Shown one piece after another: positions 18,110 to 26,506 of a stretch of 64,000 bases of DNA. The notes beneath the pieces were generated by a model. That model ran no database searches and had not been told where the DNA came from. It saw only the letters and a list, made by a program, of their open reading frames with translations. The stretch spans positions 1 through 64,000 of the forward strand of contig NZ_BMMP01000014.1 of the NCBI RefSeq assembly GCF_014645895.1, given 5' to 3'. Positions within the stretch are counted from its first letter, which is position 1; each line of letters begins with the position of its first letter. The translations under genes and the position numbers were made by a program. Source of the DNA: Streptomyces daqingensis (GTDB lineage: Bacteria; Actinomycetota; Actinomycetes; Streptomycetales; Streptomycetaceae).

Positions 18110-18859
18110 CTATCCGCCACTCGGCACGGCCCCCGAGGCCAGGGCCGCTTCGACGAGGAGGTACGGCGGGTTCGGCGTCAGGTAGAAGTGGTCGCCCGGA
18201 ACGGTGTGCCGGGTGAAGCGTCCGCCGGTCACCGCCGCCCAGCCGTCCGTCTGCGACGGCGCCACCAGCGGGTCGCTGTCGGCGGCGATCGCGGTGACGT
18301 CGCAGCTGAGCGCCGGCCCGGGACGGTGGACGTAGGCGTCGAACATCCGGTAGTCCCCGCACACGTACGGGAGGATCAGCTCCCGTACCTCCGGGTCGGC
18401 GAGCAGCTCGGCGTCGGTGCCGCCGAGGGAGGCGAGTGCGTCGGCCACGGCGTCGTCGTCCAGGTCCGACGCCTTCGACGCCTCGGGATGCGGCAGCTGC
18501 GGGGCGCGCGCGCCGGACGCGAAGAGGTGGCTGATCCGGTGGCCGTCCGCCTCCAGCACGCGAGCTGTCTCGTAGGCGACGACCGCGCCCATGCTGTGGC
18601 CGAGGAAGGCCACGGGCCGGCCGCCGAGCAGGGGCCGTACGGCATCGGCGATGCCGGCGGCCATGGTGAGCAGTTCGGTCGGCGGCGGTTCGGCCAGGCG
18701 GGCCGCACGCCCCGGGTAGCACACGGCGTGGATTTCGTACGAGGGGAGCCCCGCGGCCCACGGGTGGTAGAAGGACGGCGATCCGCCGGCGTGGGGGAAG
18801 CAGATCAGCCGGTGTTCCGCCTCGGGGCGGGGGGTCGTGCACTTCAGCCAGGCGCTCAT
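18110..18859 (-). CDS. Type II thioesterase
   Basis: 249 residues. Its ATG (18859) overlaps the stop codon of the PKS gene by 4 bp, so translation is coupled. The alpha/beta-hydrolase features are clear: RLICFPHAGGSPSFYHPWA at the oxyanion strand, the nucleophile elbow FLGHSMGAVVAYE (catalytic Ser), VCGDYRMFDAY, the acid loop AIAADSDPLVAP, and the catalytic His in RHTVPGDHFYLTP. Type II thioesterases clear stalled or mis-primed acyl groups from carrier proteins. No integrated TE domain is seen in either NRPS or in the PKS, so this enzyme might also release the product. Confidence 0.92.
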   Translation of the reverse strand: MSAWLKCTTPRPEAEHRLICFPHAGGSPSFYHPWAAGLPSYEIHAVCYPGRAARLAEPPPTELLTMAAGIADAVRPLLGGRPVAFLGHSMGAVVAYETARVLEADGHRISHLFASGARAPQLPHPEASKASDLDDDAVADALASLGGTDAELLADPEVRELILPYVCGDYRMFDAYVHRPGPALSCDVTAIAADSDPLVAPSQTDGWAAVTGGRFTRHTVPGDHFYLTPNPPYLLVEAALASGAVPSGG

Positions 18860-21800
18860 CGGCGGTCTCCCGTCACGAGCAGGGACTCCACCAGCGCCGT
18901 GTGCCGTCCGAGCGTGGTGCCGGTCATGAGTTCGCGGATGGGGACGCGGACGCCGAGGTCGTCGCCGATCCGGCGGGCAAGCCGGACCAGTTGGAGGGAG
19001 TCGCCGCCGAGGTCGTAGAAGTCGGACTCCGCCGAGAGGCCGGGGCTGCCGAGCAGGTCCGTCCACAGTGCCTCCACCGCTTCGGCCGGGGTCCTCCTGG
19101 CAGCCGCCGAGGCCGCTGCGTCTCCGGAGGGTACGGCCGGGGCAGCCGGTGCGAGGGGGTCGCCCGGGGCGGCCTCCGGGGAGCCGGCGTTGTCGTAGGA
19201 CCGGGTCCCGGCGGGTGAGGCGGCGCGGGGTCTTGCCGCCGGGGCGAGCAGCCGCGGGCCTGCGAAGGCGTGGCCGGGCAGGTGGGCCGGGCGGCCGTCG
19301 CCGGCGAGGGCGGCCGCGTCCACGGGCAGGCCCCTGGTCCACAGGCCCGCCAGGGCCAGAAGCGTCTCCTCGGCCGGACGGTCCGACTGCCCGGGGCTCA
19401 GCGGTACCGCGGTCAGCCCGGCGGCCTCGGCCATCGCGCTGAGCGTCTTGCCGGGGCCCGCCTCGACGGCCACGGCGCCCGGGTACGCCTCGGCGATCGC
19501 GGCCAGGCCCGCCGCGAACCGCACCGTGCTGCGGGCCTGCTGGGCGAAGGTCCCCGGCTCGACCGTGCTGCCGGTGGCAAGCAGGGTGCCGGTGGGGTTG
19601 TACACGTACGGCAGGCCGGCGCGCCCCAGCGTGAGGCCCGTCGCGGCCTCCCGCAGGCGGGCGGCCGCCGGGTCGATCATCGAGGTGTGGAAGGCGTGGC
19701 TGGTACGCAGCACGCGCGCCTTGCCGCGGTCGCCGAGCCATTCCGCGAAGGCGTCCGCGGCTGCCTCGGGGCCGGCCAGCACGCAGCTCTCCGCCGTGTT
19801 GACCGCGGCGAGTTCCAGCCGGTGGCCGGTGTTGTCGGCGAAGTCCCGGGCCAATTCCAGGGTGCGCTGCTCGCCGAGGGCGAGCGAGACCATGGTGCCG
19901 GGCGGGCAGGCCTGCATGGCCCGTCCCCGCTCCGTCACCAGTGCGACGGCGTCGGCGAGGCCGAGGACGCCGGACAGGGCGGCGGCAGTGATCTCCCCGA
20001 GGCTGTGCCCGGCGAGGGCGACGGGCCGGGCTCCGAGGGTGCGGAGTGCCGTGGCGGCCGCGTACTCGACGCAGAACAGGGCGGGTTGCGCCAGTTCCGT
20101 CCGGGCTAGTTCCCCGGCCGGGAAGCAGGGGTCGTGGAGGGCGGCCCGGACGCGGTCCGCGAGCTGGGGCTCCAGGTGTTCCAGGCACTCCTGCAGTACG
20201 GCGGTGAATCCGGGCAGCGCCTCCTGGAACGGCAGGGCCATTCCGGGGTGCTGGCTGCCCTGCCCCGGCAGCAGGAGCACCACCGGCTCGGCGGCTGCGG
20301 TGCGCACGGGGGCGGTGCGCAGGCGGTCGGCGAGTTCCTGGTGGCTGCGGCCGGCGACGGCGGTGCGGTGTGCGAGGCCGGCGCGGCCGGCCGCCAGTGT
20401 GTGTGCGATGTCGGTCAGCGGCACGCCGGTGAGTTCGGGGAGCCGGTCCGCGAGCCGCCGTGCCGTGTGCCGTAGGGCGTCCGGGCTGACGGCGGAGAGC
20501 ATCAGGACCCGCTCCTCCACGCTGTCAGTCCGCTGCCGGCCGGCGGTGACGGGCGCGGCGGCGGACTGCTCGATGACGACGTGTGCGTTCGTCCCGCCGA
20601 TACCGAAGGAGCTGACGCCGGCGCGTCGCGGTCCCGGGCTGTCCCACTCTTCGCGCGCGACGGGTATGCGCAGCGGTGAATCCCCGGTCTCCAGCAGCGG
20701 GTTGAGGCCGCGGAACCCGGCCACGGGCGGCACCTCGCCCTCGCGTACCACGAGCAGCGCCTTGATGAGCGAGGCGAGGCCCGACGCGGCGTCGAGGTGG
20801 CCCATGTTGGCCTTCACCGCGCCCAAGGCGATCTGCCCCGGCCGGGCGCCGAGACGCCGCAGGACGGCAGACGCGGCGGACCATTCGATGGGGTCGCCGA
20901 CGCGGGTGCCGGTGGCGTGCGCCTCCAGGTATCCGAGCGAGTCGGCGGGGACGTCCGCGGCCGCGAGTGCCGCGCCGATGACGGCCTCCTGGCCGGTGGC
21001 GGAGGGCGCCTGGTATCCGGCTTTGGCGGAGCCGTCGTTGTTGACGGCCGTCCCGATGATCGCCCCGTACGGGTCGCTTCCGTCGGCGACGGCTTCCTCG
21101 TAGGGCCGCAGTACGACTGCGACGACGCCTGAGCCGGCGAGTGTGCCGTCCGCCTCCGCGTCGAAGGGGCGGCAGGCGCCGGACGCGGAGAGGATGCCGC
21201 CCGGCAGGTGGAGGTGGCCTGTCTGGGGGAAGTCGACGGCCGCCGCGACGACCACGGCCTGCTCGCACTCACCGTTCAGCAGCGCCTGCACGGCGAGGTG
21301 CACCGCGACCAGGGAGGAGGAGCAGGCGGTCAGCACGCTGAGGGCGGGGCCGGTCAGCCCGAGGCGGTAGGCGATCCGGGTCGCCATGTAGTCGGGCTCG
21401 GTCGCGCGCAGCACCTCCTCGATGTCCGCGGGGTTCAGGCTGCCGGAAGTGAGCATGGCCCGCAGATACGCGCTGCTGCTCGCCGACGCGTACACGCCGG
21501 TGACCCGGGACTCGGTGACGGGGTCGACGCCCGCGTCCTCGAGCGCCGTCCACGCCGCTTCCAGCATCAACCGGTGCTGCGGGTCCATGAGTTCGGCCTC
21601 GCGCCTGCTGATGCCGAACAGGGTGTGCTCGAAGCGGTCGGCGTCGGCCAGGAGGCCGCGTACGGGGACGTAGTCGGGGTCGTCCGCCACGCCGGCCGGT
21701 TCACCGGAGGCCAGGAGGGTGTCGCGGTCGATGCGCGTGGTGAGAACTTCGCCGCGCAACAGGGCGCGCCACCAGGTGGGGATGTCGGCCGCGCCGGGGA

Positions 21801-21942
21801 AGCGTCCGGCCATGCCGGTGACGGCGACGTCCAGTGAGCGGTCCCGCTGGGTGTCCTCACCGGGATATGAGGGGCCGGACGGCGGTTCGGAGTCGGCCCT
21901 GTGCTGCGCCGGGCCGGGTATGTGCGGCAGCGGATCGGTCAT
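18856..21942 (-). CDS. Modular PKS, KS-AT-ACP
   Basis: 1028 residues. The ketosynthase (about 36-460) has the active-site TACSSSL (Cys207), EAHATGTRVGDP and KANMGHLDAASG. The acyltransferase (about 545-850) has LLLPGQGSQHPGM, AGHSLGEITAA and RTSHAFHTSMID; the HAFH signature predicts malonyl-CoA. The carrier domain near the C-terminus has DFYDLGGDSLQLVRL, with the pantetheinyl Ser at about 981. There is no ketoreductase, dehydratase or enoylreductase, so one condensation would leave a beta-keto group. The gene is coupled at ATGA overlaps to the NRPS before it and the thioesterase after it. It probably extends an aminoacyl or peptidyl thioester made by the adjacent NRPS. Confidence 0.95.
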   Translation of the reverse strand: MTDPLPHIPGPAQHRADSEPPSGPSYPGEDTQRDRSLDVAVTGMAGRFPGAADIPTWWRALLRGEVLTTRIDRDTLLASGEPAGVADDPDYVPVRGLLADADRFEHTLFGISRREAELMDPQHRLMLEAAWTALEDAGVDPVTESRVTGVYASASSSAYLRAMLTSGSLNPADIEEVLRATEPDYMATRIAYRLGLTGPALSVLTACSSSLVAVHLAVQALLNGECEQAVVVAAAVDFPQTGHLHLPGGILSASGACRPFDAEADGTLAGSGVVAVVLRPYEEAVADGSDPYGAIIGTAVNNDGSAKAGYQAPSATGQEAVIGAALAAADVPADSLGYLEAHATGTRVGDPIEWSAASAVLRRLGARPGQIALGAVKANMGHLDAASGLASLIKALLVVREGEVPPVAGFRGLNPLLETGDSPLRIPVAREEWDSPGPRRAGVSSFGIGGTNAHVVIEQSAAAPVTAGRQRTDSVEERVLMLSAVSPDALRHTARRLADRLPELTGVPLTDIAHTLAAGRAGLAHRTAVAGRSHQELADRLRTAPVRTAAAEPVVLLLPGQGSQHPGMALPFQEALPGFTAVLQECLEHLEPQLADRVRAALHDPCFPAGELARTELAQPALFCVEYAAATALRTLGARPVALAGHSLGEITAAALSGVLGLADAVALVTERGRAMQACPPGTMVSLALGEQRTLELARDFADNTGHRLELAAVNTAESCVLAGPEAAADAFAEWLGDRGKARVLRTSHAFHTSMIDPAAARLREAATGLTLGRAGLPYVYNPTGTLLATGSTVEPGTFAQQARSTVRFAAGLAAIAEAYPGAVAVEAGPGKTLSAMAEAAGLTAVPLSPGQSDRPAEETLLALAGLWTRGLPVDAAALAGDGRPAHLPGHAFAGPRLLAPAARPRAASPAGTRSYDNAGSPEAAPGDPLAPAAPAVPSGDAAASAAARRTPAEAVEALWTDLLGSPGLSAESDFYDLGGDSLQLVRLARRIGDDLGVRVPIRELMTGTTLGRHTALVESLLVTGDRR

Positions 21943-24539
21943 CGGGCCGCTCCCTGCTGTGCGCGGCGCCGGCGGGCGCGGGCGGCGCGCTCACGGCGTG
22001 CCTGCTCGACCCGGGCGCTCGTCCCGGCCGCTTCCGCGCCTCCGGCGGCACCGGAGCGGACCAGCGTGGCCTGGGCGTCCACCGTGGAGCAGCGGAAGAG
22101 ATCGACGACGGAGGGCCGTACGCCGGTATGCCTGCCCAGGGCGTCCTGGAGCTGGATGATCAGCAGTGAATGGCCGCCCAGGTCGAAGAAGTTGACGTCG
22201 CCGGGCACGGCCGCCGAGGTCTCCAGGACCTCCGCCCACGCCGCCCGCACCCCCGCGACGGGGTCGGCGGCCTGGTCAGGCGAGTTCACCCCGCCCGCCG
22301 ACTGCGGCTCCGCGGCGGTCGGTTCACGCCGCTCGGCGAGTTCCGCCAGGGCTGCGCGGTCGGCCTTGCCGTTGACGGTGACCGGGAGGGCGGTCAGCGC
22401 CCGCAGCCGGGACGGCACCGCGGCCTCGGGCAGCGTGCGGGCGAGCTGCTCCCGCGCGGCGGGCAGCGTGTCTGGCGCGTCGGTGACGACGAAACCGGTG
22501 AGGCGGGTCCCGGCGGCGTCCGGTACGACGACGGCCTCGCGCACGCCGGGGCAGGCGCGCAGCGCCGCCTCGACGGCGTCCGTCTCGACGCGGTGGCCGC
22601 GGATCTTCACCTGGTTGTCGCGGCGCCCGAGGAACTCCAGGGCGCCGGCCGGGTTCCAGCGCACCAGGTCGCCGGTCCGGTACATCCGGGCGTCGCCGCC
22701 CGCGAAGGGGTCGGCGAGGAAGGCGCGGGAGGTGGCGTCGGGGCGGCCGTGGTACCCGCGTGAGACGCCGGCGCCGCCGATGTGCAGCTCTCCGGTGATG
22801 CCGGGCGGCACCAGGCGGCCGGCGCCGTCGAGCACGTAGAGCCGGGCGCCCGGTACGGGCCCGCCGATGTCGACGGGCCCGGCGTCCTCGAAGCGCCGGT
22901 AACTGGCCCAGACGGTGGTCTCGGTCGGCCCGTACTCGTTGACCAGGCTGCTGTGTCCGCCCAGCGTCCGCACGTGACGCCGCAGCAGCGCCTCCGGGAG
23001 TGCCTCGCCGGCAGTGATCACGGTGGTCAGCGAGGCGAGGCGGGAGGGGCCGAGGCGCTCTGCGGCGGCGAGCAGCGTGTCGTACAGCGACGGCACGCAC
23101 AGCAGGTGCGTGACGGCGTGCCGTTCGACGAGCCGCAGCAGGGCCTCGGGGTCGCGGAACTCATCCGGACCGGCCACGACGAGGCGACCGCCGGCGGTGA
23201 GCGTGCCCCAGAGGGCGGCTGCCGAGGAGTCGAAGGCGAGCGGGGAGAGCAGCAGGAAGACCGGGGCGCCGGGGTACACCTGACGGCGGGCCAGGGTCGC
23301 GGCGGCGAGTTGGCCGTGTTCGACGACCACGCCCTTGGGGGCTCCGGTGCTTCCGGAGGTGTAGATCAGGTACGCGGCGTCGTCCCCGGGTTCCGTCTCC
23401 GCGAGCGGGAGGGGTTCGCCCTCGTGGCGCACCGCGGGATCGTCGGCGGTGACGAGGGCCGCCCCCAGCGGCGCCACGCGCTGCTCGGCCCCGCCGGTCA
23501 CCACAACCGCCGAGACCTGGGCGTCGGAGAGCACCGCCGCGATTCGCTCGTCCGGGTTGGCCGGGTCGACCGGTACATAGGCGGCCCCGGCCCGCAGGAT
23601 GCCGAGCACCGCCGCCACCATGGCCGCGGAGCGCTCGGCGAGGACGCCGGCCCGGTCACCGGGCCGGACGCCGGACGCAACCAGCCTGGCGGCGATCCTC
23701 CCGGCCCAGGCGTCAAGTTCGCCGCGGGTGACCTGCTCGTCCCCGCAGACCACGGCCACGTCGCCGGGGCCGGCGGCCGCCAGCGCGGCGGCCCGTACGT
23801 GCACGGGCTCGGGTCCGTCCTGCTGCAGCGGCTCGCCCAGCCCGTGCTCCAGCAGCTCCCGCTGCCCGGCCTCGTCCAGCAGCGGCAGCGCGCCGGCGGT
23901 CACGGCCTCCTCGCCGCACAGCGCTTCCAGCACCGTGCGCAGCTGGCCGAGGAGGGCGGTGACGCAGTCCTCGGTGTACCGGCCGGTGTCGTGCAGCGCA
24001 ACGAGCTGAGCGCCGTCCGCGGCGCCGGTGCCGTCCCGCAGGGCGATGCTGATCTCGCGGTCTCCGTGGAGCGAGCCGGCGGCCTCGCCGAACCGGAACT
24101 CCACCAGCGGGTTCGGCAGTTCGGGTGCCGGGGCGCCGGCGCCGCACAGGGCGGCGGACCGCTTGAGCGAGAGGTCCGTCCCGGCCAGCAGTTCGGCGCG
24201 GGTCAGGTCGTCGCGCACCGCGAGTGCGACCGGCACGTCGGGGGCCGCGGCCAGGACGTGGTGCGTCCCGGTCCTCCGCGTCAGGGTCACGGCGAGCGCG
24301 GTGAGCCCGACGGTCAGCGGCGTGACCGCGTGCTGCTGCGCCGTGCGTGCGACCGCCGCCCGCAGCCCGGCGTCGAGGGGCAGTCGCACGGCCCCTGTCC
24401 GTCCGGCGGGGGCGCGTCGGGGCCCTCCGACGCCCAGGGGACGGTCGTTGACGGCGGCGCGGACCTCGTCGGCCCACTGCTCCCGGCTTCGGTCCGCGGC
24501 CGGGGAACGGCCGAGGGAGGCGGCGGACGGCGATGGCAT
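21939..24539 (-). CDS. NRPS with half condensation domain, A-PCP
   Basis: 866 residues; the ATG at 24539 follows AAGGAGCTGAAG. Residues about 1-225 match only the C-terminal lobe of a condensation domain and lack the HHxxxDG lobe, so the domain should not catalyse peptide bond formation. The adenylation domain (about 235-740) carries AYLIYTSGSTGAPKG, NEYGPTETTVW, MYRTGDLVRW and the PVTVNGKADRAAL lysine motif. By eye alignment to GrsA the specificity residues read D-S-A-L-I-A-E-V-W-K; I do not assign a substrate. The carrier domain has NFFDLGGHSLLIIQL. A Lys/Arg-rich tail of about 30 residues ends the protein and may dock to the following PKS, whose start codon overlaps this stop. Confidence 0.92.
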   Translation of the reverse strand: MPSPSAASLGRSPAADRSREQWADEVRAAVNDRPLGVGGPRRAPAGRTGAVRLPLDAGLRAAVARTAQQHAVTPLTVGLTALAVTLTRRTGTHHVLAAAPDVPVALAVRDDLTRAELLAGTDLSLKRSAALCGAGAPAPELPNPLVEFRFGEAAGSLHGDREISIALRDGTGAADGAQLVALHDTGRYTEDCVTALLGQLRTVLEALCGEEAVTAGALPLLDEAGQRELLEHGLGEPLQQDGPEPVHVRAAALAAAGPGDVAVVCGDEQVTRGELDAWAGRIAARLVASGVRPGDRAGVLAERSAAMVAAVLGILRAGAAYVPVDPANPDERIAAVLSDAQVSAVVVTGGAEQRVAPLGAALVTADDPAVRHEGEPLPLAETEPGDDAAYLIYTSGSTGAPKGVVVEHGQLAAATLARRQVYPGAPVFLLLSPLAFDSSAAALWGTLTAGGRLVVAGPDEFRDPEALLRLVERHAVTHLLCVPSLYDTLLAAAERLGPSRLASLTTVITAGEALPEALLRRHVRTLGGHSSLVNEYGPTETTVWASYRRFEDAGPVDIGGPVPGARLYVLDGAGRLVPPGITGELHIGGAGVSRGYHGRPDATSRAFLADPFAGGDARMYRTGDLVRWNPAGALEFLGRRDNQVKIRGHRVETDAVEAALRACPGVREAVVVPDAAGTRLTGFVVTDAPDTLPAAREQLARTLPEAAVPSRLRALTALPVTVNGKADRAALAELAERREPTAAEPQSAGGVNSPDQAADPVAGVRAAWAEVLETSAAVPGDVNFFDLGGHSLLIIQLQDALGRHTGVRPSVVDLFRCSTVDAQATLVRSGAAGGAEAAGTSARVEQARRERAARARRRRAQQGAAR

Positions 24540-24579
24540 CTTCAGCTCCTTGGGTGGCGGTCGGTGCGCGGGCGGCAGA

Positions 24580-25152
24580 TCAGTCGGCCAGCGTCATCGT
24601 GAGGTGGATGCGGTCCGTGGCACCCGCGTTGTAGGCGGAGTGGTGGCGGAGGGTGTTGAGGATGTGCACCCGGCCGTCGGTGGGCACGTGGTAGGTGTGG
24701 CCGCTGCGGAAGAGCAGGCGGCAGTCCTCGTTGGTCTGGATCGCCACGTGCGCGACGCGGGAGTGGTCGGTGTGCATGTGGTAGATCTCGCCCGGGTGGA
24801 GCGTGACCAGGCGCATGCGGCCGGGTCGGAACGGCAGCTGCCGGTACAGCTCGTGGAAGTAGGTGTCCCTGAGCGCCTCGTTGAAGAACGCGAACTCGCT
24901 CTCCTCGAAGTTCTTCTCGCCGGTCTCCTGGTTGAACTGGCCGGTGCCGGCGTCGCGCCACGGGTCGGCGGCGCCCGCACGGTGGGTCAGGCCCAGGCGG
25001 CGCAGGCGGTCCTCCGGCTTGCCGGAGGGCGCGTCGGGAAGGCGCTCCAGGTACTGGTGGTAGGCCGCGACGATCTCGTCGTGGTCGAGCTGGAGACCGG
25101 CGACGATCTCGACGAGCTCGCTGTCGATGGTGCTGAGCGTGGGCGTGGACAT
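24580..25152 (-). CDS. Aspartyl/asparaginyl beta-hydroxylase-like dioxygenase
   Basis: 190 residues from an ATG at 25152. The C-terminal half is a double-stranded beta-helix with HPGEIYHMHTDHSRVAHVAI and RHHSAYNAGATDRIHLTMTL. The iron ligands are not fully settled; candidates are HMHTDH and a distal His in DRIHL, and the Arg-bearing RLLFRSG or TDRIH may bind 2-oxoglutarate. This is the AspH/asparaginyl-hydroxylase type of Fe(II)/2-oxoglutarate oxygenase, which in natural product clusters hydroxylates free, carrier-bound or peptide-bound amino acids. It sits 40 bp upstream of the NRPS and 85 bp downstream of the exporter, within the leftward operon. It probably hydroxylates a building block. 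Confidence 0.75.
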   Translation of the reverse strand: MSTPTLSTIDSELVEIVAGLQLDHDEIVAAYHQYLERLPDAPSGKPEDRLRRLGLTHRAGAADPWRDAGTGQFNQETGEKNFEESEFAFFNEALRDTYFHELYRQLPFRPGRMRLVTLHPGEIYHMHTDHSRVAHVAIQTNEDCRLLFRSGHTYHVPTDGRVHILNTLRHHSAYNAGATDRIHLTMTLAD

Positions 25153-25237
25153 GGGGTGATCTCCGATCTTTCTGCGGGCGGATGCCCGTACGGGACGTGC
25201 CAGGTGCGAGGCGTGCGCACCGGCGGGAGGGGAGGGT

Positions 25238-26506
25238 TCAGGGAGTGGTCGCGTGCGGCCGCGTCTGCTGCGCGGTGCGGACGGACCAGGAGACGAGCGG
25301 GCGGCTGACCAGCCCGACGAGGAGGAACAGCCCGCCCAGCAAGAACCAGCCGGGCCGGCCGAGACCGAAGGCGAGACCGCCGAGCACCGCGGGCGCCAGC
25401 GCCTCGGCGACGCCGCCGCCGAGGCCGAAGACCCCGGAGTACTGCCCCTGGGCGTGTGGGGCGGCGAGTCCGAAGGAGTACTCCATGGCGGCGGCCGCGT
25501 GCCAGAGTTCGCCCAGCGTGTAGACGGCCACGGCCGTCACGAGGAGCGCGGCGGCGGCCCAGCCGGGCACGCTGCCGGCCTGCATCGTCAGGATCAGTCC
25601 GGCGCAGATCGCCCCGCCCGCCCAGCGCATCCGGCTGCCCGCCGACTCGGGGTCGGAGACGTTCTTGCTGACCGCGACCTGGAGGGTGATGACCAGGACG
25701 GTGTTGAGCACGAGCACTCCGGAGACCATCCAGCGGGGCGCCTGCGTGTGGTCGACGATCCACAGCGGCAGCAGGAACGTCGGGACCGCGAAGTGCAGTG
25801 ACATCACGCAGTTGAGGACGGTGGCGACCACGTAGGGCCGGTCGCGCAGGGCGTCCCAGCGGCCGCTGAGCGGCGGTGCGGGGATGCGCGCCGGCCGGGG
25901 CAGCCGCAGCAGGGCGAGTGCGCTGCCCGCGAAGGCCAGGGCCCTGCCGCCGACGAGCATCAGGTACGCCGGTGCCGTGTCGAGCTGGATGGCGACTCCG
26001 GCGGCCAGCGCGCCCAGCGAGATGCCCAGGTTGGTGGCGGCCCGCAGGTAGGCACGGAAGCGGGCCGGGTCGTCGCCGCCGAAGGCGCGGATCAGGGGCG
26101 CTCTGCTGGACTTGTCGGCTGCGAACACGATGCCGGTGAGGACCGAGATGAGGAGGAACGACCAGAAGGAGCCGACCAGAAGGAAGCAGCCTATGAAGAC
26201 GGTGCCGGAGAGCATGACCGCGATCTGGGTCTCGCGGGCACCCCACCGGTCGGCGACGCGGCCGCCGAGGACGCCGGCGACCAGGCCGACCATCGCCCCG
26301 GCGAACAGGCCGAACGCCACCTGGGACATGGGCAGTCCGACGACCCTGGTGAAGTACAGGGCGCTGGAGGACATGAACATTCCGCTGCCGAGGGCGTTGA
26401 CGAACGTCGCACCGGCGAGCGTGCGCTGCGGGCCGCGTCCGGGCAGGAGCCGCGTGAGCACTCCCGGCTTGCCGGCGGGCGTGCCGGTTCCGGGCTTCGT
26501 CGTCAC
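25238..26506 (-). CDS. MFS exporter
   Basis: About 422 residues with twelve predicted transmembrane helices. The GTG at 26506 overlaps the stop of the tandem ATP-grasp gene (GTGA); a second GTG at 26512 is possible. Major facilitator signatures include GLFAGAMVGLVAGVLGGRVA then DRWGARETQI (motif A region) and the charged loop AADKSSRAPLIRAFGGDDPAR. The class resembles drug/H+ antiporters and is likely the export or self-resistance pump for the cluster product. A second, unrelated MFS gene lies at 31025-32227, so the cluster has two candidate exporters. Confidence 0.88.
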   Translation of the reverse strand: MTTKPGTGTPAGKPGVLTRLLPGRGPQRTLAGATFVNALGSGMFMSSSALYFTRVVGLPMSQVAFGLFAGAMVGLVAGVLGGRVADRWGARETQIAVMLSGTVFIGCFLLVGSFWSFLLISVLTGIVFAADKSSRAPLIRAFGGDDPARFRAYLRAATNLGISLGALAAGVAIQLDTAPAYLMLVGGRALAFAGSALALLRLPRPARIPAPPLSGRWDALRDRPYVVATVLNCVMSLHFAVPTFLLPLWIVDHTQAPRWMVSGVLVLNTVLVITLQVAVSKNVSDPESAGSRMRWAGGAICAGLILTMQAGSVPGWAAAALLVTAVAVYTLGELWHAAAAMEYSFGLAAPHAQGQYSGVFGLGGGVAEALAPAVLGGLAFGLGRPGWFLLGGLFLLVGLVSRPLVSWSVRTAQQTRPHATTP